Below, piece after piece: positions 55,845 through 62,960 of a DNA stretch of 64,000 nucleotides; position 1 is the first letter of the stretch; each line of letters starts with the position of its first letter. Location of the stretch: contig NZ_CP037940.1 of the NCBI RefSeq assembly GCF_004358325.1, positions 868,001 to 932,000 of the forward strand, in the 5' to 3' direction. The notes beneath the pieces are model-generated. The model made no database searches, was not told where the DNA came from, and saw nothing but the letters and a program-made list of their open reading frames with translations. Origin of the DNA: Periweissella cryptocerci (lineage in GTDB: Bacteria > Bacillota > Bacilli > Lactobacillales > Lactobacillaceae). The position numbers and the translations under genes were made by a program.

Positions 55845-55905
55845 TAAAAAGCACGAACCAATTTATTTAAAATCGGTTCATGCCTGTTTATTAAATATAT
55901 AATTT
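55845..55905 (-). repeat. Array terminator repeat, copy 1
   Basis: The hairpin GCACGAACC/GGTTCATGC sits in a segment of about 60 bases also found at 56590, 58259 and 60300. It directly follows an immunity gene ending in the KKKKLFGLF tail and acts as its intrinsic terminator. Confidence 0.8.
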
Positions 55906-56383
55906 AAAACAATCCAAAGAGCTTCTTTTTCTTTGATTGTTTTTTACCAGTTGCTTGTGTTGATTCGGAATCACCTAATTCATTTGGAATATTAGAGGAT
56001 TCCGAATCATTGTCGTCAAATGGCGCATCCCAGTAATCATCATCATTTTCTAGGCCATAGTCTGCTTCATCTGAAATTTCTTTATTTGTAATAGAACTAT
56101 TTCTTAAAATGGAATAATTAATTTCACGTTTTAAATTAAGTCGATTACTAATTTCAAATAACGAATAAGTGATATTTTCTTTTTGCAACCAATCTACTAA
56201 TAGAATCATCGTATCCAAACTACTATCTTCGCCTAACGAATCGGCAACAAACAGATATTTCGATGAATCCAAGCTAAGTTCCTTTTCTAAATTATTTTTA
56301 TCGAGAAATAACTTAAAGTCACTAGTTTGTTTAGTGGTAAAATCATCTGTTTGCAATGCTGTTTCATTTTCGTATTTAAACAT
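55904..56383 (-). CDS. Putative immunity protein with C-terminal KKKK tail
   Basis: 159 residues, acidic. The first 100 residues form an alpha/beta domain (LDSSKYLFVADSLGEDSSLD, TMILLVDWLQKENITYSLFE). An Asp/Glu/Ser-rich linker (about 105-145) and the terminal tail KKQSKKKKLFGLF follow. The body matches no family I can name. The tail is shared with the barstar-like and GAD-like proteins of this array. The HNH-type toxin relic directly upstream (56445-56583) suggests it protected against that nuclease. Confidence 0.6.
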   Translation of the reverse strand: MFKYENETALQTDDFTTKQTSDFKLFLDKNNLEKELSLDSSKYLFVADSLGEDSSLDTMILLVDWLQKENITYSLFEISNRLNLKREINYSILRNSSITNKEISDEADYGLENDDDYWDAPFDDNDSESSNIPNELGDSESTQATGKKQSKKKKLFGLF

Positions 56384-56444
56384 ATTGTATTTCTTCTCTT
56401 TATTTTTTCTTATACCTTTTTCCTGATAACGATTCTTTTATGTT

Positions 56445-56583
56445 TCAATCCTTATGCCAATTATAATAATGTTCATTTTTGGTGACTGGAAAATTCACAT
56501 CTGAATTCCCTAATAGTTGTGGATATTCTTTAACTGGGTAAGTATGATGTCCTTTAAATACTTCACCATTTTCATCTACAGAT
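56445..56583 (-). pseudogene. C-terminal relic of an HNH-type nuclease toxin
   Basis: The minus strand encodes LKKSVDENGEVFKGHHTYPV, then KEYPQLLGNSDVNFPVTKNE and HYYNWHKD before a stop. G-H-H-x-x-P-V, the spacing to N and the terminal E-H-Y-x-x-W-H are the pattern of HNH/Endo VII toxin ends. No start or upstream domain remains. It lies immediately upstream of its presumed immunity gene. Confidence 0.65.
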
Positions 56584-56589
56584 TTTTTT

Positions 56590-56657
56590 AAGTAAACAGG
56601 CACAGACCAATTTATTCAAAGATCAGTTTGTGCCTCTTTACTTAAGATATTACGTTA
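56590..56657 (-). repeat. Array terminator repeat, copy 2
   Basis: AGGCACAGACC pairs with AGTTTGTGCCT (one mismatch plus G-U pairs) in the same sequence context as the other three copies, up to TTAGAACAA at the former stop codon. Confidence 0.75.
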
Positions 56658-56746
56658 GAACAAACCGAAAACTTCTTTTTCACGGTTTCAGAATCAGCCT
56701 GATTCTGGCCCGGCTGATTATCCGTGGTAATTTCTTGTTCCTGCAT
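56655..56746 (-). pseudogene. Detached, frameshifted immunity-protein tail
   Basis: From an ATG at 56746 the minus strand gives MQEQEITTDNQPGQNQADSE, then TVKKKF. One base out of frame, GLF and the stop follow. The sequence aligns with the end of the GAD-like protein at 60365 (DNQPTEHKVDSEPKKKK). The stop of the gene at 56752 now separates it from its former body, so this immunity protein has lost its tail. Confidence 0.65.
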
Positions 56747-56751
56747 ACATT

Positions 56752-57108
56752 TTAATCGTTTTCCACCAACGAAAAATCGGTAATCTCATCGGGTAATTCA
56801 ACAGAAATTGACTTATCTTCATCAAACAAAACAACTAATCGTAATTCATCCTTCGTGTATATTTCCAACTTATTTCCATTCTTCTTCAACTGAGTGATAT
56901 TACCTAGTATTGCTCCAAAGGTTTGAATTCCACTAACGGACAAATCCATTACAACTTTATATTCATAGATATCCATAAAAACACCAAATTGAAACTGATT
57001 AATATCCCGCTTAAATAAATATTCACCCCTTTCAACTTCTTCAAGTGTGGTTTGTGATTCACTAAAAAAAAGCTCCAGCATTTCCAATTCGTCAAATTTT
57101 GTATACAT
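56752..57108 (-). CDS. Putative immunity protein, unknown family
   Basis: 118 residues, acidic, alpha/beta. ESQTTLEEVERGEYLFKRDI is followed by strands FQFGVFMDIYEYKVVMDLSV and an IYTKDELRLVVLFDEDKSIS hairpin. This looks like small Imm-type beta proteins of polymorphic toxin loci, without a family I can name. A toxin relic lies upstream (57130-57331) and a detached tail downstream, so position supports an immunity role. Confidence 0.6.
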   Translation of the reverse strand: MYTKFDELEMLELFFSESQTTLEEVERGEYLFKRDINQFQFGVFMDIYEYKVVMDLSVSGIQTFGAILGNITQLKKNGNKLEIYTKDELRLVVLFDEDKSISVELPDEITDFSLVEND

Positions 57109-57129
57109 TCAATATAACTCCTTACGTGA

Positions 57130-57331
57130 TTATTTTTTAAGAGATTGTGGTATAACATCACCTTTAGCATTAAGTATTACTTTCGCATCTGAACTTCGGT
57201 ACTTGTACAGTCTGGCGTAAATTTTTCATCAAATACTTTAGTAATATGTGCACCTGCACATTTTGGCAATACATAATTAAAACCTCGTGTATTTTCCAAA
57301 AATTAAAACTCCGAAAGTTCATTTAACATTG
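57130..57331 (-). pseudogene. Frameshifted C-terminal relic of a toxin
   Basis: One frame gives GFNYVLPKCAGAHITKVFDE followed by KFTPDC. After a one-base shift the end is YKYRSSDAKVILNAKGDVIP and QSLKK before a stop. The end looks like the C-termini of LXG-type toxins. The fold is not recognised. It lies 21 bases before the immunity gene at 56752-57108. Confidence 0.5.
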
Positions 57332-57352
57332 GAGTTACTCCAGTATATTTTC

Positions 57353-57718
57353 TTAGTAGGTATCCAATCTCGTTACAATAATTCGCAAATAGTCACCCTC
57401 GTTAACATCATTTGGGAGGACTAGTCCTTCCAAATCGATATTAAAATCACCAATTATTAATTTAGCATTAGGCGAATACGAAAGTTCACCAACCAATTCC
57501 TGCTCATTTTCGGTAATTAACTTTACGCTTGCCGTACGAGTATTTACTAGTGTCAGCAAAGTTTCATCGAAAATAAAAATATCATCCTGAAACGCCTGAT
57601 TTTCTTTCCAAAATGTTCCATCCGAAAACACTGTCAATTTAAACGTATCGTCTGTCAATAAAAGAAAGCCTTCGCATCTTTCTTCATCAAGCCAATCAAT
57701 TTTTTCAATACGTACCAT
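57353..57718 (-). CDS. Putative immunity protein, unknown family
   Basis: 121 residues, acidic and beta-rich: FLLLTDDTFKLTVFSDGTFW, FIFDETLLTLVNTRTASVKL and LIIGDFNIDLEGLVLPNDV. No catalytic or membrane motif. Size, charge and position in the array point to toxin neutralisation. No cognate toxin fragment is adjacent. Confidence 0.55.
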   Translation of the reverse strand: MVRIEKIDWLDEERCEGFLLLTDDTFKLTVFSDGTFWKENQAFQDDIFIFDETLLTLVNTRTASVKLITENEQELVGELSYSPNAKLIIGDFNIDLEGLVLPNDVNEGDYLRIIVTRLDTY

Positions 57719-57765
57719 TTTCGACCTCTTAATTCCTAAGCTTGCAAAACTAAAAAGTAGATTTT

Positions 57766-58242
57766 TTATTCTTCAGTTTCCGCAACAACTAAATTATAAA
57801 AGAAATCACCGAAACTGTCCGCGATAATAGTGTATTGCTGTTCCTCTTCTGAATAACCCGGTGAATACAAAACTACTTTAGGTTCACCATTCAGTTGATT
57901 GCCAAAATCCAATGCGTAGTAATCTCCCATTCCATTTGCGTAAATGATTACTAAGTCTTTTCTCATAGATGAATCTGAGCGCTCTTTTAACGTAATCCAA
58001 ACCGCATCTGGAACCCCTGAATTCAAAAAATCAGTATCAATGATTCCATAAATTTCTTCCGCTCCAATTTCTGCCGTCCCATAGTCATATAAAAATAAAT
58101 GATAATCTTCTGGAAATTTTTGTTTTAGTACATTCTCGGCTGCATCGATAACTGTTTTTGCGTCAGAAACCGGAAAGTACTCAAACACAATGCCCTCTTC
58201 CCGAATTAATTTCTGCGCTTCTCTATATTTTTCTGTACCCAT
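57766..58242 (-). CDS. SMI1/KNR4 (SUKH) family immunity protein
   Basis: 158 residues with a SUKH-like layout: a helical start, the E-x-x-L-x-x-x-x-P-x-x-Y-x-x-F-x-x-x-x-G block (ENVLKQKFPEDYHLFLYDYG), IYGIIDTDFLNSGVPDAVWI, the YANGMGDYYALDFG strand pair and the EEEQQYTIIADSFGDFFYNL end. SUKH proteins neutralise many unrelated nuclease toxins by direct binding. It lies 47 bases upstream of the next immunity gene, with the terminator repeat copy 3 on its other side. Confidence 0.8.
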   Translation of the reverse strand: MGTEKYREAQKLIREEGIVFEYFPVSDAKTVIDAAENVLKQKFPEDYHLFLYDYGTAEIGAEEIYGIIDTDFLNSGVPDAVWITLKERSDSSMRKDLVIIYANGMGDYYALDFGNQLNGEPKVVLYSPGYSEEEQQYTIIADSFGDFFYNLVVAETEE

Positions 58243-58258
58243 TTAATAGCCCCTTTTT

Positions 58259-58324
58259 ATTAAAGAGGCATGAATCAATTTATTTAAAAATCGGTTCATG
58301 CCTGCTTATTAAATATATAAATTA
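58259..58324 (-). repeat. Array terminator repeat, copy 3
   Basis: GAGGCATGAATC pairs with CGGTTCATGCCT (allowing G-U) in the same repeat context as copies 1, 2 and 4. It directly follows the barstar-like gene. Confidence 0.8.
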
Positions 58325-58792
58325 GAACAAGCCTAAGAATTTCTTTTTCTTGGGTTCAGAATCCGTAATATCTGTTCCTAAAATCACAGAGAAATTGCGT
58401 TTCGATCCATTAACTACCACATGTTCTACTTCATCTGTCCAAAACTTAATGATATCACTCAAACATTCCCTTAATGTCGCTTGTTTCTTAAAATCGCCAT
58501 TGAACACATCGTTGAATTGATCAATCACCAAAACAAATGAATCATATTTGTTAACTAGACAGTATAAATCTGTCATCCAATCATAGAATGCTGCATAATT
58601 CGAGTTTGTTTCCATTTGAAAATTAGTAAATTGAAAAAGTGCCCCAATTTTACTAAAAACATCGTTCTCTTCATGCAAGGACGAGCCATTTATTCTCCCA
58701 ACAAAAGTTGCTGGATTTTCCAATTCATTTTTTAAAATTGAATCGATTTGCGATGCCGTTGCATCTGATATGATATTCATATATTCCATCAT
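58322..58792 (-). CDS. Barstar-like RNase inhibitor with C-terminal KKKK tail
   Basis: 156 residues. The central part FVGRINGSSLHEENDVFSKI, FQFTNFQMETNSNYAAFYDW and MTDLYCLV follows barstar, with the equivalent of barstar Asp39 in YDWM. Asp35 is replaced. A linker and SEPKKKKFLGLF end the protein; ordinary barstars have no such tail. It overlaps the barnase-type toxin by four bases (ATGA), the usual toxin-immunity arrangement. It would bind and block the RNase in the cytoplasm, perhaps held at the membrane by the tail. Confidence 0.8.
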   Translation of the reverse strand: MMEYMNIISDATASQIDSILKNELENPATFVGRINGSSLHEENDVFSKIGALFQFTNFQMETNSNYAAFYDWMTDLYCLVNKYDSFVLVIDQFNDVFNGDFKKQATLRECLSDIIKFWTDEVEHVVVNGSKRNFSVILGTDITDSEPKKKKFLGLF

Positions 58793-59289
58793 TTTACCTT
58801 TTTAAAAGTTTTATAGTGATCAGCTGTATAATATGTACTTCCGTCACTCCCATGAACGAATCGTGGCGCATTCCGTTGTTGGTTAGCTACTTTTCCTGAC
58901 ACATCGAACTCTTTATAAGTGATTACCTTTCCATGTTTATCACTTGTCGGTAAAGTTGCGTTTAAATTTTTCCAACGTCCCCCAGCTTTAGTGCCATCAG
59001 GCTGACCCTTAACGGTACCACTCCAACCAGTCTTGTCATACTTATTAAACATCAATTTTGCATCATCAGGCAATACTTTTGTGCTAATCACAGGTATTTT
59101 TGGACTAAATTTGCCAGTTTTGTCTAACGTTAATTTCGGATTCTTGTCAATTTTTTCAGCAAGTTTCACCGCATCCTTAACGCCTTTCTCACCTTTACCA
59201 GCGACGTTATAGATTTCGTTAACCTTGCCGGCTTTGCCACCAACCCCAATCAATGCCCCGACTGGCACTATAAATGACAAGACTGTCAA
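58789..59289 (-). CDS. Orphan barnase-type RNase toxin cassette
   Basis: 166 residues from a TTG without a ribosome binding site, so this is the C-terminal cassette of a formerly larger toxin. A hydrophobic/Gly segment (LSFIVPVGALIGVGGKAGKV) and a linker precede the RNase domain (about 75-166). All four barnase active-site residues have equivalents: Glu127 (YKEFD), Arg139 (QQRN), Arg143 (PRF) and His158 (ADHYKTF). A stop and shifted frames lie upstream. The cassette may be a reservoir for recombination or may be expressed by read-through. Confidence 0.8.
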   Translation of the reverse strand: MTVLSFIVPVGALIGVGGKAGKVNEIYNVAGKGEKGVKDAVKLAEKIDKNPKLTLDKTGKFSPKIPVISTKVLPDDAKLMFNKYDKTGWSGTVKGQPDGTKAGGRWKNLNATLPTSDKHGKVITYKEFDVSGKVANQQRNAPRFVHGSDGSTYYTADHYKTFKKVK

Positions 59290-59458
59290 TAAAGCATACG
59301 TTGACCACTTCGGGGATCACCACTGACAATCACTTTAAAACTATTCCACAATTTTGGGTTACCCGATTTAATTGTAGCCATCTTGTGTTTACACGCTTAC
59401 GGTTTCAAATTAGCATTGCCCTCCAATTACCACAATGTATAGAGTCAATATTTCCTGC

Positions 59459-60145
59459 TCACTCATCAAATCCCATAATATAAAATTCATCGACCGCGTC
59501 CCAAAAATTTAGAGTGGTTAATACGTCTTCTCCGTTAAGCCACACAATTGTCTGAATTTTGTTTTTGTTTGTAAAGTCAATTGCAACATATCCACCCATA
59601 CCGGTACTGAAAAAATTATATGTTTCCGATTCGTTAAATGGCTTAAGCTTTCCCTCAGACAATTCAAAATCAGTAAAATCTTCAACTTCACTAGTTTCAT
59701 CTAATCCCATTGAACGGCTTGGATAATAATAAAACCCGTCATGTAATTTTTCATAAAACGCACGTAATGGATTTGGTAAATCATTCCATTGCTTTAATAG
59801 GAAAGATGACGCATTTAATGTACTACTCATTGGATTGCCACCAACATAATACAGCGTTTTTTCCGTTTGATAGCTCAAAATTGTGTACACCATATAAAAT
59901 TCTTTATCAACTTGAATAAACTCAATCCCTTTAAGATAAGTTTCCAAGTAGGCAATTGTATTACTGAGTTCACTTGCCAAAATTTGCTTCCACTCGCTCA
60001 ACAAAATAGCTTTCTTGTTTTCAAATGTCTTTGCTTCAAAAATACGTTTCCAATACTCTGGAATAATGGCATCGTTGAATTTTTTGACCCGAATAACTTT
60101 ACTATCCGATAACGTATACTGACTTAAAAATTTATATTTATTCAT
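59459..60145 (-). CDS. SUKH-like immunity protein
   Basis: 228 residues, long for the family. The second half has the SUKH-like order: NDLPNPLRAFYEKLHDGFYY, SRSMGLDETSEVEDF, FNFFSTGMGGYVAIDF-like strands (FFSTGMGGYVAIDFTNKNKI) and TTLNFWDAVDEFYIMGF at the end. The N-terminal 100 residues are helical and specific. A toxin relic lies six bases upstream (60151-60258). Role: cytoplasmic neutralisation of a toxin of unknown type. Confidence 0.65.
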   Translation of the reverse strand: MNKYKFLSQYTLSDSKVIRVKKFNDAIIPEYWKRIFEAKTFENKKAILLSEWKQILASELSNTIAYLETYLKGIEFIQVDKEFYMVYTILSYQTEKTLYYVGGNPMSSTLNASSFLLKQWNDLPNPLRAFYEKLHDGFYYYPSRSMGLDETSEVEDFTDFELSEGKLKPFNESETYNFFSTGMGGYVAIDFTNKNKIQTIVWLNGEDVLTTLNFWDAVDEFYIMGFDE

Positions 60146-60150
60146 ACTAA

Positions 60151-60258
60151 TTACCTCTTCAAAAAATTATCAATCATTTTCTGAAGAACCCTTTCTAGTT
60201 TCTTCTCTTGGGACGAAATCAACTTCTTATATTCAGGGTTTACTTTAATCCAAAATTA
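60151..60258 (-). pseudogene. C-terminal toxin relic
   Basis: The minus strand encodes WIKVNPEYKKLISSQEKKLE then RVLQKMIDNFLKR and a stop, with no start. It ends six bases before the immunity gene at 59459-60145, the same spacing as toxin-immunity pairs elsewhere in the array. Fold not recognised. Confidence 0.5.
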
Positions 60259-60299
60259 AGAAGAAAAGAATCAAAACCATACCATTTGGTCTTTTTATG

Positions 60300-60366
60300 A
60301 AAATAAACAGGCACAAACTAATTTATTCAAAAATCGGTTCATACCTGTTTATTAAATGTATAACTT
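60300..60366 (-). repeat. Array terminator repeat, copy 4
   Basis: CAGGCACAAACTAA and TCGGTTCATACCTG form the hairpin in the shared repeat context. It directly follows the GAD-like gene with the KKKKFFGLF tail. Confidence 0.8.
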
Positions 60367-61039
60367 AGAACAACCCGAAGAATTTCTTTTTCTTGGGTTC
60401 AGAATCAACCTTATGTTCGGTTGGCTGATTATCTACTTTCAATTCATTTGTACTAGGTTCATCGGTATCAAACACAGGTCCACCATGAAATGCTGAAATC
60501 AGGGCAATATGCGCCATTAAGTCAACTTTTTGTAATGACTCAATGTTGTCATTTCCACCTAAGACAAGTAATGGCGTGTACCCAAATGCTTCATCGTAAG
60601 CTGGTTCACCTTGTTGTTTAACTGCCTTGAAGTACGGAGCTGCTAACAGACGTTTATCGCGCAGAAATTCATCTTGATCAATTATTGAGTCAAAAAAGAA
60701 TTCTAGACTCTCCGCTGTAAGGGCTTTAAAGTCTTCAACTCGATAAAAAAGGATGTGTGCATATCCCAATGTATCTTCTTCAGTAGGCAATTCCCAAGTT
60801 ATTAAATCCGCTAATCCCGTTGAAAACATGACAATTTCTTTTTCAAAAAAAGGTGCTGTTTCATGTAACACTTCAATGTAACCTTCAGGATTCACCGTCT
60901 TTAAAAAGCCACCATAAAATGAACCAAAGCCATAATTTTCCCACACTTCAATTAATTCAGCAGGTAAGATATTCCGATATTTTTCAATTGTTTCCTTGGG
61001 AACGTCAGACTCTTTTTTGAAATCTTTCAACTCAATCAT
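60365..61039 (-). CDS. GAD-like/DUF1851 immunity protein with C-terminal KKKK tail
   Basis: 224 residues from the ATG at 61039 (GGAG seven bases upstream). The N-terminal GAD-like domain has LPAELIEVWENYGFGSFYGG followed by FLKTVNPEGY. The central and C-terminal parts match the Tdi1/DUF1851 immunity family (YTPLLVLGGNDNIESLQKVD). A hydrophilic linker leads to SEPKKKKFFGLF. A tandem paralogue lacking the tail lies 31 bases upstream. GAD-like proteins protect against nuclease and NAD-degrading toxins in other systems. Confidence 0.8.
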   Translation of the reverse strand: MIELKDFKKESDVPKETIEKYRNILPAELIEVWENYGFGSFYGGFLKTVNPEGYIEVLHETAPFFEKEIVMFSTGLADLITWELPTEEDTLGYAHILFYRVEDFKALTAESLEFFFDSIIDQDEFLRDKRLLAAPYFKAVKQQGEPAYDEAFGYTPLLVLGGNDNIESLQKVDLMAHIALISAFHGGPVFDTDEPSTNELKVDNQPTEHKVDSEPKKKKFFGLF

Positions 61040-61070
61040 ACATTTCTCCATTCATTACTTAATTTCAATT

Positions 61071-61640
61071 CTAAAAAATTGGATTACCAACAAATTTCGA
61101 AATTAACGTTATATGAGTTTTGGTGTCTACAATTTCAAGTGATTCAATATCAGCTTCATTTCCACCTAACATAAGTAATGGTACATACCCAAATCCTGTA
61201 TTGTATGTTGGATAGCCTTTTATTTTCACCGCCTCCTTGTAAGGCTGAATAGATAATTGTTCTGCCTGTACATCCGCATTCGCATTTAAGAAAACGAAAA
61301 ACAAATCCATATTTTTACCCAATATCTCATATGATTCATTTCGGTATTTTAAAATATACAAACGATATTCATCATCCACACTTTTGCCCCAAACCATTAA
61401 ATCGTTCATGCCCGTGGAAAATAAAACTTTTACCTCACTAAAAATTTCAGTAGTTTCTGTAAGTATACTCACAAATTCGGGGTCATCTGGATTTACAGTC
61501 CTTAAAAACCCATGGTGAAATGAACCAAAACCATACTGTTTCCAAATTGAAATAATTTCGTCTGGAAGTACCCCTTCGTACTTTAAAATAACATCAGTCG
61601 GTACACTGCTATATTTTTCAAAATCTTTTATTTGAACCAT
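61071..61640 (-). CDS. GAD-like/DUF1851 immunity protein, no tail
   Basis: 189 residues, a paralogue of the downstream gene along its whole length: LPDEIISIWKQYGFGSFHHG, FLRTVNPDDPEF, STGMNDLMVWG and GFGYVPLLMLGGNEADIESL. It stops at KFVGNPIF, exactly where the paralogue continues into its linker and KKKK tail. A frameshifted toxin relic lies 30 bases upstream (61671-61905) and may be its former partner. Confidence 0.8.
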   Translation of the reverse strand: MVQIKDFEKYSSVPTDVILKYEGVLPDEIISIWKQYGFGSFHHGFLRTVNPDDPEFVSILTETTEIFSEVKVLFSTGMNDLMVWGKSVDDEYRLYILKYRNESYEILGKNMDLFFVFLNANADVQAEQLSIQPYKEAVKIKGYPTYNTGFGYVPLLMLGGNEADIESLEIVDTKTHITLISKFVGNPIF

Positions 61641-61670
61641 AATTTTTCCCCTTCATTTATTTAATATGCT

Positions 61671-61905
61671 CTACATCTTTAATTTCACATTAATTTTGAC
61701 ATTTCCCCATTCACTCTTAGGTATTTTTTTGCTTAAGTCTTCAAGATATTTCGATAATTGGCCAACGTTTGCCTTCCATTGCGAACCAATAGATCGATTG
61801 GCTGACTTATACCGCGCTCATAGACTTCCATTCTTCTTGATCATAGAATTGTATCCGCTGTTTACGACTGCGTTTGTAAGGTCTATTTTACCACTCGTTA
61901 ATTCA
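61671..61905 (-). pseudogene. Frameshifted C-terminal toxin relic
   Basis: One frame gives RPYKRSRKQRIQFYDQEEWK then SMSA. After a one-base shift it continues RYKSANRSIGSQWKANVGQL, SKYLEDLSKKIPKSEWGNVK and INVKLKM to a stop. A basic, helical toxin end of unknown fold. It lies directly upstream of the GAD-like pair. Confidence 0.6.
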
Positions 61906-61908
61906 CTC

Positions 61909-61949
61909 AAAAAAGGCTAACTTGTCACCAATGACAAACTAACCTTTTT
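61909..61949 (-). terminator. Terminator after the SUKH pair
   Basis: AAAAAGGCTAACTTGTCA pairs with TGACAAACTAACCTTTTT with G-U pairs and a short loop. It differs in sequence from the four array terminator repeats. Confidence 0.85.
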
Positions 61950-61974
61950 AAACTCATTTAATTAAAATCCGATT

Positions 61975-62442
61975 TCAATGCAAATTATTAAGTAATTCTG
62001 AAAATGTTTCGAAAGCTGGAATTTTAACTGGCTCCCATTCTGATGATTCATCATGTAACCAAATCGCTAAACTAGGATTTTGCTTTCGACTAGAATAATC
62101 TAACACTAAGAAATCTCCCGAAAACAATGCAGCGATAGGTAACAACTCAACACCAACCAAATCTTCATCAGAAATTAATCGTTCGTCAAGTTCAGTTAAT
62201 ACCACATCAATGTCATATTCTCCAAGCTCATTATCTTCTGGTGTCTCAAGAATTGGGAGAAATTTTTCTATTAAATATTCTCGAGCATTTACGGTAAATT
62301 CATTCGAAATTGGCGTTACACCATTATATGCGGTAATGAATTTCTTATAATCGTCTGGTAATACAACAGACCAACAGCCTTCTTCTTTTGTGATTAAATC
62401 TTGTGAAGGAAGTGGAAACATAATTGACTTGTCATCGTACAT
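61975..62442 (-). CDS. SMI1/KNR4 (SUKH) family immunity protein
   Basis: 155 residues. CWSVVLPDDYKKFITAYNGV is the SUKH start, followed by YLIEKFLPILETPEDNELGE, IDVVLTELDERLISDEDLVG and VELLPIAALFSGDFLVLDYS, then the ETFSELLNNL end. It is a tandem paralogue of the protein at 62487-62960, 44 bases away. Gene duplication in place is likely, perhaps to follow toxin variants. Confidence 0.85.
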   Translation of the reverse strand: MYDDKSIMFPLPSQDLITKEEGCWSVVLPDDYKKFITAYNGVTPISNEFTVNAREYLIEKFLPILETPEDNELGEYDIDVVLTELDERLISDEDLVGVELLPIAALFSGDFLVLDYSSRKQNPSLAIWLHDESSEWEPVKIPAFETFSELLNNLH

Positions 62443-62486
62443 AATTTGTCTTTCCCCTTTATTTAAAATCTATTCACGTAATTTTT

Positions 62487-62960
62487 TCATTCTGAAAGAT
62501 TATCTAATAATTCAGCAAAAGATTTAAATGCCGGAATTGTTTTAGCTTCGAGTTCCATTGATTCTTCATGTAACCAAATTTCAACGTTAGGCATTTTTGA
62601 ACCATTTTTAAAATTAAGCACTACAAAATCACCTGCAAAAAGAGTAGCTATTGGTAATAGTTCAACACCTAAAATAGATTCATCTGTATACAACCGATCA
62701 TCAAGTTGCGTCAAAATCACATCGATGTCATACATGCCTAATTCATGCTCCCGAATAGGTTTTATTATACCTAAGAAACGTTCGATTAAGTATTTATGAT
62801 TATTAACTGTAAATTCACCCGTAATTGGAACTCCCCCATTATATAAGCTAAGAAATTGTTTATATTCTACGGGTAATTCCAATCTCCAAATTCGCTCTTC
62901 ACGACTAAATTGTTCATCATTAGGTACAGGCAATGCAATCGTACTTTCATCAATTTTCAT
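62487..62960 (-). CDS. SMI1/KNR4 (SUKH) family immunity protein
   Basis: 157 residues from the ATG at 62960, chosen by alignment with the tandem paralogue (MKIDESTIALPVPND against MYDDKSIMFPLPSQD) and by GAAGGA ten bases upstream. The frame stays open to 63245, through sequence that encodes a toxin end, so an annotation program would extend it to 63194. The body has RIWRLELPVEYKQFLSLYNG, VELLPIATLFAGDFVVLNF and KSFAELLDNL. Likely partner: the WHH-type nuclease relic fused in front. Confidence 0.75.
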   Translation of the reverse strand: MKIDESTIALPVPNDEQFSREERIWRLELPVEYKQFLSLYNGGVPITGEFTVNNHKYLIERFLGIIKPIREHELGMYDIDVILTQLDDRLYTDESILGVELLPIATLFAGDFVVLNFKNGSKMPNVEIWLHEESMELEAKTIPAFKSFAELLDNLSE

